Shown piece after piece: positions 52,201-58,510 of a stretch of 64,000 nucleotides of DNA. Made by a program: the position numbers and the translations under genes. Each line of letters opens with the position of its first letter. The first letter of the stretch is position 1. The notes beneath the pieces are model-generated. The model made no database searches, was not told the DNA's origin, and saw only the letters and a list, made by a program, of their open reading frames with translations. Origin of the DNA: Gari tellinella (taxonomy: Eukaryota; Mollusca; Bivalvia; Cardiida; Psammobiidae); assembly GCA_922989275.2 (NCBI GenBank), contig OV277871.1, forward strand, positions 33,614,693 through 33,678,692, written 5' to 3'.

Positions 52201-54469
52201 CAGATCTGGCATCACCGCCGTTAAGTAATGGTAAGCCAGACACGGTCTCGGACAGTGTCTAGGTACTCTAGATAGTTGCTTCCTTAGCAAACAAGCAGCC
52301 TATGGTTACTGGTTAGAGAAGACTTGACTAAGACAGCCTTAATAGCTGTTGAGGATGTTCAGTGGAGCTTTGGTGAAGACCGGAGTCGACGTAGACAGCC
52401 TTTATAACAGAGTAAGGGCTGTTGAGGATGTTCAGTGGAGCTTTGGTGAAGACTGGAGTCGACGTAGACAGCCTTTATAACAGAGTAAGGGCTGTTGAGG
52501 ATGTTCAGTGGAGCTTTGGTGAAGACTGGAGTCTACGGAGACAGCCTTTATAACAGAGTAAGGGCTGTTGAGGATGTTCAGTGGAGCTTTGGTGAAGACT
52601 GGAGTCTACGGAGACAGCCTTTATAACAGAGTAAGGGCTGTTGAGGATGTTCAGTGGAGTTTTGGATTTGGTGGAGCTCTTGCTTCAGATGTTAGAGCTC
52701 TTGAGCTTAAGTTAGAGTAGCTATACATGGACAAGTCATGTCATCTTTCCTGTTGTGGAGACCATTCATTGTGTGTTCTGACCACTTAAACTAGAAATGG
52801 TGGGTTAGGTTTCTTAGAGTCACAGACAGCTGGGTGAGATTGTCGGGGGACAATCGTGATTGGTATTGGAATCAGAATTGCAATATGTATACGTTTAGGT
52901 ATAGGTTGTCATCGTCACTCGTATTAAAGACAACAGTTGTCTCCGTCACTCTATAGGCAATTATAATGTAGTTCTGATGGTCAATTACCTGGTTTGTTGC
53001 GATCATGTTATTGTGGTATTGACATCGTCACTCCCAAGGTCAAATAGTTACAATAGTCATGTAGGAACGCAACTGAATAGTTGTCTGTTGGCTGGTATGT
53101 GAAAGTCCAAAGTAATTTGGGGTCCTTCCTGGATGCTATGAATGTTAGGTAGAGGAGTTGAGCTCAGACTATTGATAGACAGGGCGAATAAGTCTTTTCC
53201 TTTGGCCATGGAATGAGAGACAGTGCTGTCTTGGGAATCAATAGAGGTTACCTACCGTGGTCATTCACGGGTAGTCTTGGGGAATTTAATCATACCGGGT
53301 TAGTGAAAGTGGCAAGCCGGAGGATACAGGAATGGTTGACACATATGGTAAGATTTTGGTACGGTAACTATTACTGTAGGCTGTTGGTTAAGCAAGACAG
53401 CTTCAGCAGTATAGGAAGTAACAGGATTTAGACCGCTCAGCAAGTCATCCTGGTACTTTGGTTGACTCTAGGTCAACTGTTGTATTTACTCCCTAGTCAG
53501 GGGGTAGATATGGACTACAGGGAGCTCCCCTGGCAGCTAGATAGGACAGCCACTGAACTGGGTCTGGGACGCATAATGGAACTTGCAAATAGGCAGGAGC
53601 ACCATTGCAGACAGCCAGGAGCACCAGATACCAGGCAGACCTGAGGTAGGTTACTTGAAAATGTCCGATACCAGGGAGTCCTTTGAGGTCCAGATGGAGC
53701 GGTAAGTCCAGGTTCTCAGTGACCCGGATACATAACCCACCATGGAGGAGGTGAAGAGATCCTTATCATAGGGGGATCTTGGATGCCTAAGCAGAAGCTG
53801 CTGGAAAGAGGGGTCGATGTCACCGTTGGAGTCCACAGTAAGAGATCCTTATCATAGGGGGGTCTTAGATGCCTTAGCAGAAGCTGCTAGCCTGAGAGGC
53901 AGCAGTACGGTTCAAGGATGGTTAGGGGGCTAGATATCCAGCCTGGCCAGTTGCAGGATACCAAGGACCAGCCAGAAGGTAGCCCAGGACCATATCCAAT
54001 TGAATAAGGTGGGGAGGAATGTGGTGATTACCGATATTCGGCCCGAATCCGGATAATAGTACCCGGCCCATAGCGGTTACGTGAGGAGCCGGAGAGCAGC
54101 AAGTGCTTCTGTGCACAACCCTGGTGGCCACGAGTGAGAGTAGACGTAACAGAAACCGTGAGTCAAAAAGCCTAATAATATTGTATTTGGGTATTTACAA
54201 CATGCATACGAAAAAGAGTTTCACTACAGCAGCAAATAAATTAAAAACAAATAGGGTTACGAAGGGGGAAAAATATGAAAAATTTCTGAGACATGAGGTT
54301 TACCAATAACCCCACTGATGTGGAGAAATGGATCAGATGATCGGTTCCGATCATATTGTTCCGAAACTCCACTTGTCTGCTTTGTCTCTTGATGCAACTC
54401 GGAGTCCGGCTCATGTTCGGAATCCTCCAACTCTAGAGTGGTGTCATCTGCCATTTGAAGGAATGTCAA
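25119..54469 (-). CDS. WRAP53: WRAP53 / TCAB1 (WDR79), telomerase Cajal body protein 1 (gene model)
   Basis: Fourteen - strand exons join with consistent phases into 2,352 coding bases (783 residues plus stop, starting at ATG 54454). The protein binds the CAB box of telomerase RNA and scaRNAs and takes them to Cajal bodies (known of the family). It is recognised by colinear matches to vertebrate WRAP53: [127 protein letters not shown] and a C-terminal LKLWW. The WD domain spans about residues 420-745. The N-terminal ~400 residues are longer than in human, acidic, with a basic patch and SUMO-interaction-like motifs. Exon 2 is duplicated; whether both copies are used in one transcript is unknown. 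Confidence 0.95.
25770..26019 (+). mobile_element. Family A MITE, full length
   Basis: 250 bp, ends TACAGTGGAGAATGTG and CAGATTCTCCACTGTA, intact core. It lies between the family D copy and a family C piece. Confidence 0.9.
26507..26757. mobile_element. Family B MITE, full length (251 bp)
   Basis: TTAACCCTTTGAGCCCTAGT at the left, GGGAGGAAAGAGTTAA at the right. The central hairpin (AGTGAAGACCCAGATCAGAG...) is at about 26597-26660. The TTAA boundaries suggest a piggyBac-type integrase. Confidence 0.85.
26955..31027. mobile_element. 4.07-kb TIR element with 4-bp ATAT target duplication
   Basis: The 35-bp inverted ends (26955-26989 and 30993-31027) begin CGAGGGTTGCCCGCTAAACT. ATAT flanks both sides (26951-26954, 31028-31031). 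The site is inside a family C MITE whose other copies (for example about 38603) show the uninterrupted sequence. Each end has a second internal palindrome of the same motif, GCTAAACTGTCGTAA (27130-27180 and 30744-30784). The interior repeats AAGGTCAAGGTCATT-type blocks (27480-28020, 29700-29960, 30240-30620). No transposase ORF is visible. Confidence 0.85.
31180..31265. mobile_element. Short Tigger-like inverted repeat
   Basis: GTAAAACCCCTCTAATCCGG on the left and CCGGTTTAGAGGGGTTTTAC followed by TGTA on the right form an 86-bp inverted repeat. A related end is at 26829. It sits 36 bp after the WRAP53 exon 13 donor. Confidence 0.7.
31301..31453 (-). CDS. WRAP53: WRAP53 exon 13
   Basis: Acceptor TTATTTCAG, donor ATCAG/GTAAAC. 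It encodes [21 protein letters not shown]...[17 protein letters not shown], the penultimate WD repeat with the GKVVAWD signature. Phases 2 in and 2 out join exactly to the neighbouring exons. Confidence 0.93.
31578..31828. mobile_element. Family B MITE, full length
   Basis: 251 bp, TTAACTCTTTCCTCTCTG to GGTTCAAAGGGTTAA, central palindrome GATCAGAGGGCTCCTTTCGG. Inverted relative to the copy at 26507. Confidence 0.85.
32204..32455. mobile_element. Family C MITE flanked by a 37-bp direct duplication
   Basis: 252 bp from TTAACCCTTTCCCCAATAGA to GAGGTAAAGGGTTAA. The 37 bp at 32171-32207 reappear exactly at 32452-32488; both begin and end with TTAA, and the MITE shares the inner TTAA on each side. 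Confidence 0.85.
32587..32690 (-). CDS. WRAP53: WRAP53 exon 12
   Basis: Acceptor TATATTACAG, donor ACAAG/GTATTG. It encodes [34 protein letters not shown]; the ICWDLR and QTNQRMYFD blocks match human WRAP53 LCWDLR and TTNQRIYFD. Confidence 0.95.
32691..33803 (-). other. WRAP53 intron 11
   Basis: It contains family C pieces at about 32760-32930 (core 32815-32883) and 33440-33665 (core 33487-33556). The remainder is AT-rich with nothing recognised. Confidence 0.65.
33804..33925 (-). CDS. WRAP53: WRAP53 exon 11
   Basis: Acceptor GTTTTTCAG, donor AGAAAG/GTATAC. It encodes [40 protein letters not shown], a complete WD blade with the HQGG-like QQGG and SPDG turns. Confidence 0.95.
33949..34379. 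mobile_element. Family D MITE carrying a family A insertion
   Basis: It runs from GGACTCCAGATAACACGGAG to CCCCTTATCTGGAGCCC with the usual palindrome (CTTGTTAGAATTGTCTC). It is split after GAAATAAAGA by the family A copy 34097-34346. It starts about 24 bp before the WRAP53 exon 11 acceptor. Confidence 0.78.
34097..34346 (+). mobile_element. Family A MITE, full length, nested in family D
   Basis: 250 bp, intact ends and core. Because it splits a family D copy, the order of activity here is D before A. Confidence 0.9.
34751..34840 (-). CDS. WRAP53: WRAP53 exon 10
   Basis: Acceptor TTTTTCACAG, donor AGTA/GTAAGT. It encodes [29 protein letters not shown], matching the human GQSGIISCIAFSP and ACGSYGRS blocks. 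Confidence 0.95.
34841..36046 (-). other. WRAP53 intron 9
   Basis: It holds a family D copy split into 34906-34940 and 35380-35518 by about 420 bp of other sequence, a family B remnant at about 35520-35620, and the family A copy below. Confidence 0.6.
35621..35870 (-). mobile_element. Family A MITE, full length, reverse orientation
   Basis: 250 bp, TACAGTGGAGAATCTG to CACATTCTCCACTGTA. The core has a mismatch (GGGTTACCCGGGGTCTG). Confidence 0.9.
36047..36179 (-). CDS. WRAP53: WRAP53 exon 9
   Basis: Acceptor CTCTGTTTCAG, donor CATTTG/GTATTG. It encodes [44 protein letters not shown]. The LFCGFN, RVF and RPGR-C blocks are diagnostic of WRAP53. Confidence 0.96.
36180..37350 (-). other. WRAP53 intron 8
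   Basis: Family C pieces at 36210-36290, about 36815-36970 and 37057-37320, a family B remnant at 36290-36480, and a family A copy at 36519-36768. Confidence 0.65.
36519..36768 (+). mobile_element. Family A MITE, full length, nested in family C
   Basis: 250 bp. The flanks TTTCTATA and CTAGCAGATGG are consecutive in uninterrupted family C copies, consistent with insertion at a TA within one. Confidence 0.9.
37351..37441 (-). CDS. WRAP53: WRAP53 exon 8
   Basis: Acceptor TTGTTTTCAG, donor CATCTG/GTGAGT. It encodes [30 protein letters not shown], matching human [25 protein letters not shown]. Confidence 0.96.
37442..37935 (-). other. WRAP53 intron 7
   Basis: It holds a full family D MITE (37510-37700) with a good palindrome (CATTAGAATCGTCTCGAAGA) and a GGAGGGA-rich stretch at 37790-37920. 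Confidence 0.7.
37510..37700. mobile_element. Family D MITE
   Basis: It starts AGGGCTCCAGATAAGAGG and ends CTACCCTTATCTGGTGCTC. The central inverted repeat is perfect over more than 30 bp. Confidence 0.8.
37936..38024 (-). CDS. WRAP53: WRAP53 exon 7
   Basis: Acceptor TGTTATACAG, donor TCCTG/GTATG. It encodes [29 protein letters not shown], matching the human VPVLRMVEGDTIYDYCWY and LMSSAQPDTS. Confidence 0.96.
38135..38386. mobile_element. Family C MITE, full length
   Basis: 252 bp from TTAAACCCTTTACCTGATAG to GGGGGAAAGGGTTAA. The core palindrome is GAAAGTAAAGCAGAATGCGC/CTTAAGG and its complement. Confidence 0.8.
38521..38782. mobile_element. Family C MITE inserted in another family C MITE
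   Basis: It runs TTAACCCTATCCCTGATAGA to GGGTAAAGGGTTAA. The outer flanks AGATGACCAC and AGCAGGTTGAAAG are consecutive around a TTAA in intact family C copies, so a second copy jumped into that TTAA. The outer copy spans about 38484-38986. Confidence 0.82.
39295..39544 (+). mobile_element. Family A MITE, full length
   Basis: 250 bp, TACAGTGGAGAATCTG to CAGATTCTCCACTGTA. It joins the right end of a family C copy (TTGGGTAAAGGG). Confidence 0.9.
40285..41404 (+). mobile_element. Family F element with ~320-bp units
   Basis: The left end is CAAGAGGGCCAGAATGGCCC then GCTCACCTGA. The interior has three GACCCCAGGGNCAAAATTTG blocks (40400, 40722, 41042) spaced about 320 bp. The right end is GCACTTTGTGCTCAGGTGAG then CTAA. 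Confidence 0.72.
41564..41678 (-). CDS. WRAP53: WRAP53 exon 6
   Basis: Acceptor TTGTTTTCAG, donor AAATG/GTAAGG. It encodes [38 protein letters not shown], matching human [26 protein letters not shown]. The TGG codon of KWAPDG is split across the preceding intron. Confidence 0.96.
41715..41968. mobile_element. Family H MITE
   Basis: Ends GGGGCCCGGTTTACGAAAC and GTTTCGTAAGATGGGCCCC; interior CTAATCCTGTCTTGTGACA and its inverse. Second copy of the element at 3113-3393. Confidence 0.72.
42359..42611. mobile_element. Family C MITE, full length
   Basis: 253 bp, TTAACCCTTTACCCAATAAC to AAGGGAAAGGGTTAA; core AAGTAAAGCAGAATGTGCCT and complement. It ends about 23 bp from the WRAP53 exon 5 donor. Confidence 0.82.
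42634..42738 (-). CDS. WRAP53: WRAP53 exon 5
   Basis: Acceptor TTTATTTTCAG, donor AAATG/GTAAGA. It encodes [35 protein letters not shown], aligning with human YSFSQLPRFLSGSW...NFLKGCKW, the entry into the WD domain. Confidence 0.95.
42752..42941. mobile_element. Family D MITE
   Basis: AGGGCTCCAGATAAGGGGAG to CCCCTTATCTGGAGCCCT, perfect ends and central palindrome. It starts 14 bp before the exon 5 acceptor, close to where the branch point and pyrimidine tract should be. Confidence 0.85.
43245..43929 (-). CDS. WRAP53: WRAP53 exon 4: acidic N-terminal region with SUMO-interaction-like motifs
   Basis: A 685-bp exon, acceptor CCATTTACTAG, donor TCAAG/GTACTT, about residues 169-396. No ATG is needed: the frame continues from exons 1-3. 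It is low-complexity, Glu/Asp/Ser/Thr-rich. It contains [18 protein letters not shown] and LVIDLSEGN, each a hydrophobic V/I core followed by acidic residues as in SUMO-interaction motifs, and a basic RRKRQK patch that could be a nuclear localisation signal. Vertebrate WRAP53 has a shorter, unrelated-looking N-terminus. Confidence 0.85.
43949..44106. mobile_element. Family E MITE next to the exon 4 acceptor
   Basis: 158 bp, TACAGTCGAACTTTGATATC to GATATCGAAGTTTGACTGTA. It starts 20 bp upstream of the WRAP53 exon 4 acceptor, so it overlaps or abuts the branch-point region. Confidence 0.82.
44254..44505. mobile_element. Family C MITE inserted in another family C MITE
   Basis: 252 bp, TTAACCCTTTAACCCATAGC to AAGGGAAAGGGTTAA. 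The flanks CAGCCTGCT and GCAACCATCTGCTAG are contiguous around TTAA in intact copies, giving the pre-insertion sequence. The outer copy spans about 44140-44640. Confidence 0.85.
45160..46147 (+). mobile_element. Family F element with ~146-bp units
   Basis: Left end AAGGGCCACTATGGCCCTAA then CGCTCACCTG; right end GGCACTACGTGCCAATGAG then CTAA. Inside are six units beginning GACCTAGTTTTTGACCGG (about 45212, 45358, 45506, 45649, 45791, 45937). A different minisatellite from the other family F elements lies between the same kind of ends. Confidence 0.75.
46481..46730 (-). mobile_element. Family A MITE, full length, nested in family C
   Basis: 250 bp, inserted at the TA of AAGCTA in a family C copy (CCTGCTTCAAGC / TTATCTGGCATCTGC). 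Confidence 0.9.
46996..47172 (-). CDS. WRAP53: WRAP53 exon 3 (second copy of the duplicated 59-codon exon)
   Basis: 177 bp, acceptor TTACAATTCAG, donor TTATTG/GTAAGC, phase 1-1. It encodes [20 protein letters not shown]...[15 protein letters not shown], acidic and probably disordered. It is nearly the same as 48678-48854 and joins in frame to it and to exon 4. Confidence 0.8.
47289..47538 (-). mobile_element. Family A MITE flanked by a 43-bp direct duplication
   Basis: 250 bp, intact. The 43 bp at 47248-47290 (TACACTGTTTGTAAAAGACA... ending GTGCTA) are repeated exactly at 47537-47579. Both copies start and end with TA, which the MITE shares on each side. Confidence 0.88.
47580..48677 (-). 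other. Intron between the duplicated WRAP53 exons
   Basis: Family C copy at about 47640-47890 (TTAACCCTTTACCCCAGAGC to GGGAAAGGGTTAA), family C pieces at about 47907-48150, family B copy at 48306-48556. 48557-48677 is the duplicated flank that also precedes exon 3. Confidence 0.7.
48306..48556. mobile_element. Family B MITE, full length
   Basis: 251 bp, TTAACTCTTTCCTCCCTGAA to GGGCTCAAAGGGTTAA, central GATCAGAGGGCTCCTTTCGG palindrome. Confidence 0.86.
48678..48854 (-). CDS. WRAP53: WRAP53 exon 2 (first copy of the duplicated exon)
   Basis: 177 bp, acceptor TTACAATTCAG, donor TTATTG/GTAAGC. It encodes [20 protein letters not shown]...[19 protein letters not shown]. Homology with the exon 3 region extends into both flanking introns (CAATTAGCTTTCTTTTCATT downstream on +, CATCNGGTCTACA upstream), so a segment of at least 300 bp was duplicated with a 1,682-bp offset. 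Confidence 0.8.
49347..51010. mobile_element. 1.66-kb element with 31-bp perfect inverted ends
   Basis: CCTTGATTCTCATACATCAG begins a 31-bp end at 49347-49377, repeated exactly inverted at 50980-51010. GGTAGCGAAACGTCC-type motifs cluster near both ends in opposite orientation (49765-49875, 50757-50860). The centre (50060-50510) is a degenerate array of ATCTGGATCCAAACCAATGG units. No transposase ORF is seen, and no clear target duplication. Confidence 0.8.
51031..51213 (+). repeat. Left LTR
   Basis: TGTGGTGATTACCGATATTC to GGGTATTTACAACA, identical over its whole length to the right LTR by eye. Confidence 0.92.
51215..51226 (+). promoter_or_regulatory. Primer-binding site, tRNA-Leu type
   Basis: TGGTGTCAGAAG begins one base after the LTR. 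TGGTGTCAGAAG is complementary to the 3' end of a leucine tRNA, a primer used by some mollusc LTR elements (family knowledge). Confidence 0.7.
52330..52672. repeat. 73-bp tandem repeat inside the LTR element
   Basis: GCTGTTGAGGATGTTCAGTG recurs at 52345, 52418, 52491, 52564 and 52637, exactly 73 bp apart. Units differ by GTCGACGTAG versus GTCTACGGAG. A second small duplication in the same element is AAGAGATCCTTATCATAGGG at about 53754 and 53839. Confidence 0.9.
54020..54202 (+). repeat. Right LTR
   Basis: Identical by eye to the left LTR, preceded by the purine tract at 54011-54019 and followed by the TGCA duplication. Confidence 0.92.
54304..54469 (-). CDS. WRAP53: WRAP53 exon 1
   Basis: Start codon ATG at 54454 ([20 protein letters not shown]...) is preferred; an in-frame ATG lies five codons upstream at 54469 (MTFLQ). 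The donor is TTATTG/GTAAAC, phase 1. The last ~26 bases (encoding HISGVI) closely match the last bases of the duplicated exons (QMGGVI), including the donor. Acidic, no domain. Confidence 0.72.
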
Positions 54470-54844
54470 GTAAATAGATCGTCTCGTCTCGCCTATGCTT
54501 AATCTTTGTTTAACGTTATAATGATTTATTTAGGCTATATGTGTGCCAACAAATTTATTTGGCATTTGGTGTTATGGGCGCAGACATTTTGGGTTAGGTA
54601 TAAACCACCGTCAATGCCTTTATAAAAGTAATGCATTAGCCTGTTTACCTGTGTTTTCGCCACCCTTAGCTATATTTTTCGCGCATGCGCTTTCTGATGT
54701 AACATTTCTTACATGTTCACGGATCTAATTCTGAACTGAACCTTCAATAACACGAATATATACAAATAAAACTTGTGAAATAAATACAAATGTAAATAAC
54801 TGTACCGTTTTCGAACGAGGTCATTGCTCTGGATAACCGGGATG
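54470..54844 (-). other. Upstream region of WRAP53
   Basis: It should hold the promoter and 5' UTR. No TATA box or other clear core element is recognisable. A GCGCATGCGC palindrome lies at about 54680-54690. Confidence 0.4.
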
Positions 54845-55236
54845 CTTTCTTGTCAATTCGCCACCTCTGATTGGTCGTTCGATAATTAGGTCAATGTAGG
54901 CTCTGTCAGTATGTAATAGTTTGTTTCATGAAATTTGAACGTTGTTTAATGATTTTGAAATATTTAATTTTTGAAAAGTAAATAATAACTTTTACAACAT
55001 TACAATAAAAAAGTAACAACGGGCATATTGAGTTAAAATTACCAACATGTCCTTTGATTTGAAACTTTTTGTGAATTATTGTTATTTTACCTGTTTCTTT
55101 CGCATTTTCGGCGCTTGAAATCTTCCTTAGTGAAACTGTCCTAGTATTCGGATATCCTCTGTAGTTTTCGGACATCCTCGGTAGCCTGCTCGTGACGGAA
55201 CTCTAAGTTTACTTAGGTGGCGAATTGACAAGAAAG
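54845..55236. mobile_element. ~390-bp element with 22-bp inverted ends
   Basis: CTTTCTTGTCAATTCGCCAC at the left (54845-54866) is exactly inverted at 55215-55236. A further GTGGCGAAATGACAAGAAGC repeats the motif at 55236-55255. Non-coding. Confidence 0.7.
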
Positions 55237-56530
55237 TGGCGAAATGACAAGAAGCAAGGATAAATATCGGTAAAGCGGTCGGTCTTGATATGTTTACACT
55301 ACCATATTGAAGTTAAGGTTAGGTGGTTCGCAGGTCTGTTTATGTCCTGTCAAACCTCATTTGAAACCTTGTTTAAATTGAAATATACCATATGGAGAAT
55401 GAAAAACTGTTAAAAAAATACTTGTAACCGTTTTTCTCTGATAGGACCTTTCTTGGAGAAAAGTTAATTTTTTCATAAACAGGAAATATAACTCAATAAT
55501 GTCTATGCATTCAAGTAAACTACATACAGACAATATGAGATATTGTTCAAACGAAAACATGTTATGAAATATTTTTCTGGAAATATAAAAATTTGAAAAA
55601 GTCACTAAATTTCATATTTAAAAAAATCTAGATGTTTAACATTCACTAATTTTAGACACATCTAACTTAATTCTACTATTTACAAAAAAAAATAGTTAAA
55701 ATCTACAACACAATTTTCTTTTTGTACATGATTTCTAGAAATTCAGATAAAAAACCAACACTGAGTTGTACTACGCTTGAGCAGAGATTATGTATACCAT
55801 AGCTAATATACACCATTGGCTGGAGTTAAACTTTAAAATGCCTCTAGCTCGAAATAACACCTTAACCAAACCTGTAATAAGGGGTCATTGAATACGCTAG
55901 TCTTTAGATCTCTAAAGACAGGCGAACGCTAAATGCATGACAAAAATAATGCATAAAAGCTTCTTTAGGATCTTTTTTGGCATTGCCTATATGTCATGTG
56001 TTATTATTACACCTCGCTTTGAGTTACAATGTTAAATTCCCATAGACCTACAGTTAACATTTTGCATGTCTTTTACATCTATACTGTCACTCTTTGTGAT
56101 ATTCTTTTTGTGACGTCATTCTAAAGGACATGACTTTTTTACTACGTCCGAAAACGTACTGTCAGCCTTGACATGCCAATCGCTATTGGATACATTGGAA
56201 CGTTTTAAAGAGTGGTAACTTATAATCAACTTTTGGCATTTTCTGTACAAGTTGCTTCCTTTTGTCCATTCCTTAACGATTTGCCATAATTTCGGAAGAG
56301 GATATTTGCCACCTAGACAATGTAAAGACGCTGTTTCTTCAATTTACTTATCATAACGTTCTTCTTTGTTTACTTGTAATATAATTATAAACAATGTGAC
56401 GTCGTAAGACGGCGACGTCATTTACCGCGTTATGTACATGTCCGCGCTAAAGTGGTGTTCACAACACATTTTATAAAAGACGAATAAAACGATTCCAAAG
56501 CCAGGGTTGATAAGCTCGGTGTAATAAAAT
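55237..56530. other. AT-rich stretch, nothing recognised
   Basis: Short chance ORFs only. No splice-consistent exon, repeat or RNA gene was found in either strand. Confidence 0.5.
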
Positions 56531-56670
56531 AAATATTAAATGTCAGTTTGCGTGACATTCAAATTGTCAACCCTCGAAAACAAGAATGTCACCCTCGGCT
56601 ACGCCTCGGGGTGACATGCTGTTTCTCGGGTTGACAATTTGAATGTCACGCAAACTGCCATCTAATATTT
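56531..56670. repeat. Hairpin element
   Basis: The arms 56531-56599 and 56602-56670 pair with few mismatches (GTTTGCGTGACATTCAAATT on the left, its complement on the right). The top is GGGTGACAT/ATGTCACCC around CTCGGCTACGCCTCGG. Confidence 0.8.
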
Positions 56671-56706
56671 ATATAATATTATAGCTGCCATCTAAAAAAA
56701 AGTTTA

Positions 56707-56778
56707 GAATCGAATGGGATTCAAACCTAGGACCGTTGCATTACTAGTCAATCATTCTACCGACTGAGCTATCAAGGA
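56707..56778 (-). tRNA. tRNA-like pseudogene
   Basis: The - strand reads TAGCTCAGTCGGTAGAATGA (A box and D arm), an anticodon-like CTAGTAA loop (AGT if read as a Thr tRNA), and GGTCCTAGGTTTGAATCCC (B box and T arm). Length is about 72 nt. The anticodon stem has only two or three pairs and the acceptor stem is poorly paired, so it is most likely a pseudogene or a SINE head. Confidence 0.55.
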
Positions 56779-57109
56779 AGACACTGAAACTTATCAAACA
56801 GTTCCTTATGTAAGTTTTCTAGTATCATAAGCACGTGCCGAAAAAGATCATGTAAAATTACCAGCATTTCCAGAACTCGAGATGCGGGGTGCTCGCTTGC
56901 GAGTCACCTGAAGTCACTAAGATCCATTAACAAAAGATTGTCAAAATTCTACCAACTCAATTGCCATTTCCTACAAGAGGTTCAATGATTATGTAATCCA
57001 TTTTTAAGCATACATATTTCCAAATACCTCAAATGGAATGTGCATATTAACAATGAATGTAAAAAGGCTAACGTCACACAGTGGTATTTATGTTAAAGGC
57101 ACAATCCCA

Positions 57110-57368
57110 CTCAAATTGGTGTTTAAAACGCGCAATTTCTTATATGTGTGCATTTTCTATGTATTAAAACTAAGTGAAATCGAGTGTAAGAAGCCTGACA
57201 TATGCACCCACTTCGTAAAGAATCCTACCTAAATGTGTCGAATTCTTATCGTGGTGGTTTACATTATAAGCGGGTTTGTTTACAAATAAGATTACGGGCT
57301 GGTTCCGAGAATTTTCGATCGATCGCATAAAGGTCACGTGATTGATTCGGCCGCGACAATGTGTATAC
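57110..57368. repeat. Dispersed repeat, partner of 14230-14520
   Basis: Shared order of blocks GTGCATTTTCTATGTAT, AAGTGAAATCG and ATAAAGGTCACGTGATNGAT. Non-coding. Confidence 0.65.
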
Positions 57369-58510
57369 ATTACATCAGTTTAACGGCCAAACTTAAAAGG
57401 AGTTGTCTCTCTTTGGTTGTAAAGCACTCGACTTGTTGTATAGAATTATGCAAATGAGCTTTACCGAGTATGTCCGTAAATTTTCGTCGCTATTCAAAAA
57501 TTCAACAAACTTGATTACTTGTTTCCACAAATTTCACTGTTCGTTAGCAATATTGCTTCAAATATCACCACGTATTACTTCTTTTTATATGGAACGCTTA
57601 CGATAGTGACATAAATTTCATGTAAGAAAAATGTTTGATTCTGATTATGTGGGAGTAATATAGTGGCTTTAAGCTAAATTTTTAGGGTAACCTATGTGCG
57701 TCAAATTTTCAAGATAGCTTATTATTTTCCATGATAACTTGAAATTTAGATCTATAATACACATATCTTGAAATTTTGTTATCGTAGGTGATGAGCAGCT
57801 AAGCAATTAAGTAATGTCACCTTTGTAAGCCACTTGTCAAACTGTGATAATGGCCGGCATGTTGTATTAACAGAACCATTTTACAGGTTAAATCCAGTTT
57901 AGGGACCTAAAAATATGTTGTCTTATCCAATATTTCGTTATATCCAGTTCATCTTAAGCAAGCATGATGCCATTGAAATAAAGAAGGAAGCAGTCGGTCG
58001 GGGAATTATTTTTATTTTGTATTATGTAGTTTTTAATCTTATCCAAGCTCGTTATAAGTGAGCGTCACATACATGTACTTGTCCTATTTAGGGAACTGCG
58101 GCAATCATTGTTGTAGGGTTGTTGTTGGGAGGGCCGTTAAAGGGAGGTAACGCCGTAGTTGCATTAATCAAATGTTAGCCAATCCGCGCTTGAAAACTAT
58201 TACTTTGCCTTGTAGAATTCTATTTATAGAACAACGGTGATGTATAAACATGTCCAGTTGCCATGTTTAGGAAGATACTTAAACTGATATGCAAATGATG
58301 TAGACATACAGGCGACATTTTTTCCAATCAGTGTAATTTTCCAATGTTTCTTTCTATTTTGAGGAGATGACTACTATAAAAGACATGGCAGAAAAGATAC
58401 CTGTGTCCTGTAACAAAATCGACACTTCATTTATCATCCTTTCACCACTTATCTCGCTATAGAGGACAGGCCGTCGGCAGGAATACACTGGCGTGTTCAG
58501 TAAATAAATC
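57369..58510. other. No gene seen
   Basis: AT-rich. A GGGAGGGCCGTTAAAGGGAG motif at about 58128 belongs to the same small repeat as at 22070 and 37800. Nothing else was recognised. Confidence 0.45.

Larger units (their letters stand above)
51031..54202 (+). mobile_element. Non-autonomous LTR retrotransposon (3,172 bp)
   Basis: Two 183-bp LTRs (51031-51213, 54020-54202) appear identical, start TG and end CA, and are flanked by TGCA (51027-51030, 54203-54206). A primer-binding site TGGTGTCAGAAG follows the left LTR by one base, and a purine tract GGGGAGGAA precedes the right LTR. No gag or pol ORF longer than about 90 codons exists in the interior, so the element depends on another copy's proteins. 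It lies in WRAP53 intron 1, antisense to the gene, starting 17-20 bp past the end of the neighbouring TIR element. Confidence 0.9.
48855..54303 (-). other. WRAP53 intron 1
   Basis: 5.4 kb: a family B remnant (48890-48950), a family G-like copy (about 49098-49312, core GATCAGACGTTGCGTTACAC), then the 1.66-kb TIR element and the 3.17-kb LTR element side by side. 54203-54300 is AT-rich. Confidence 0.75.

Noticed and set aside
51883..53836. Several 60-90-codon ORFs inside the LTR element, considered as gag remnants
   Set aside because: No zinc knuckle, protease or polymerase motif; they overlap in several frames and run through the 73-bp repeats.
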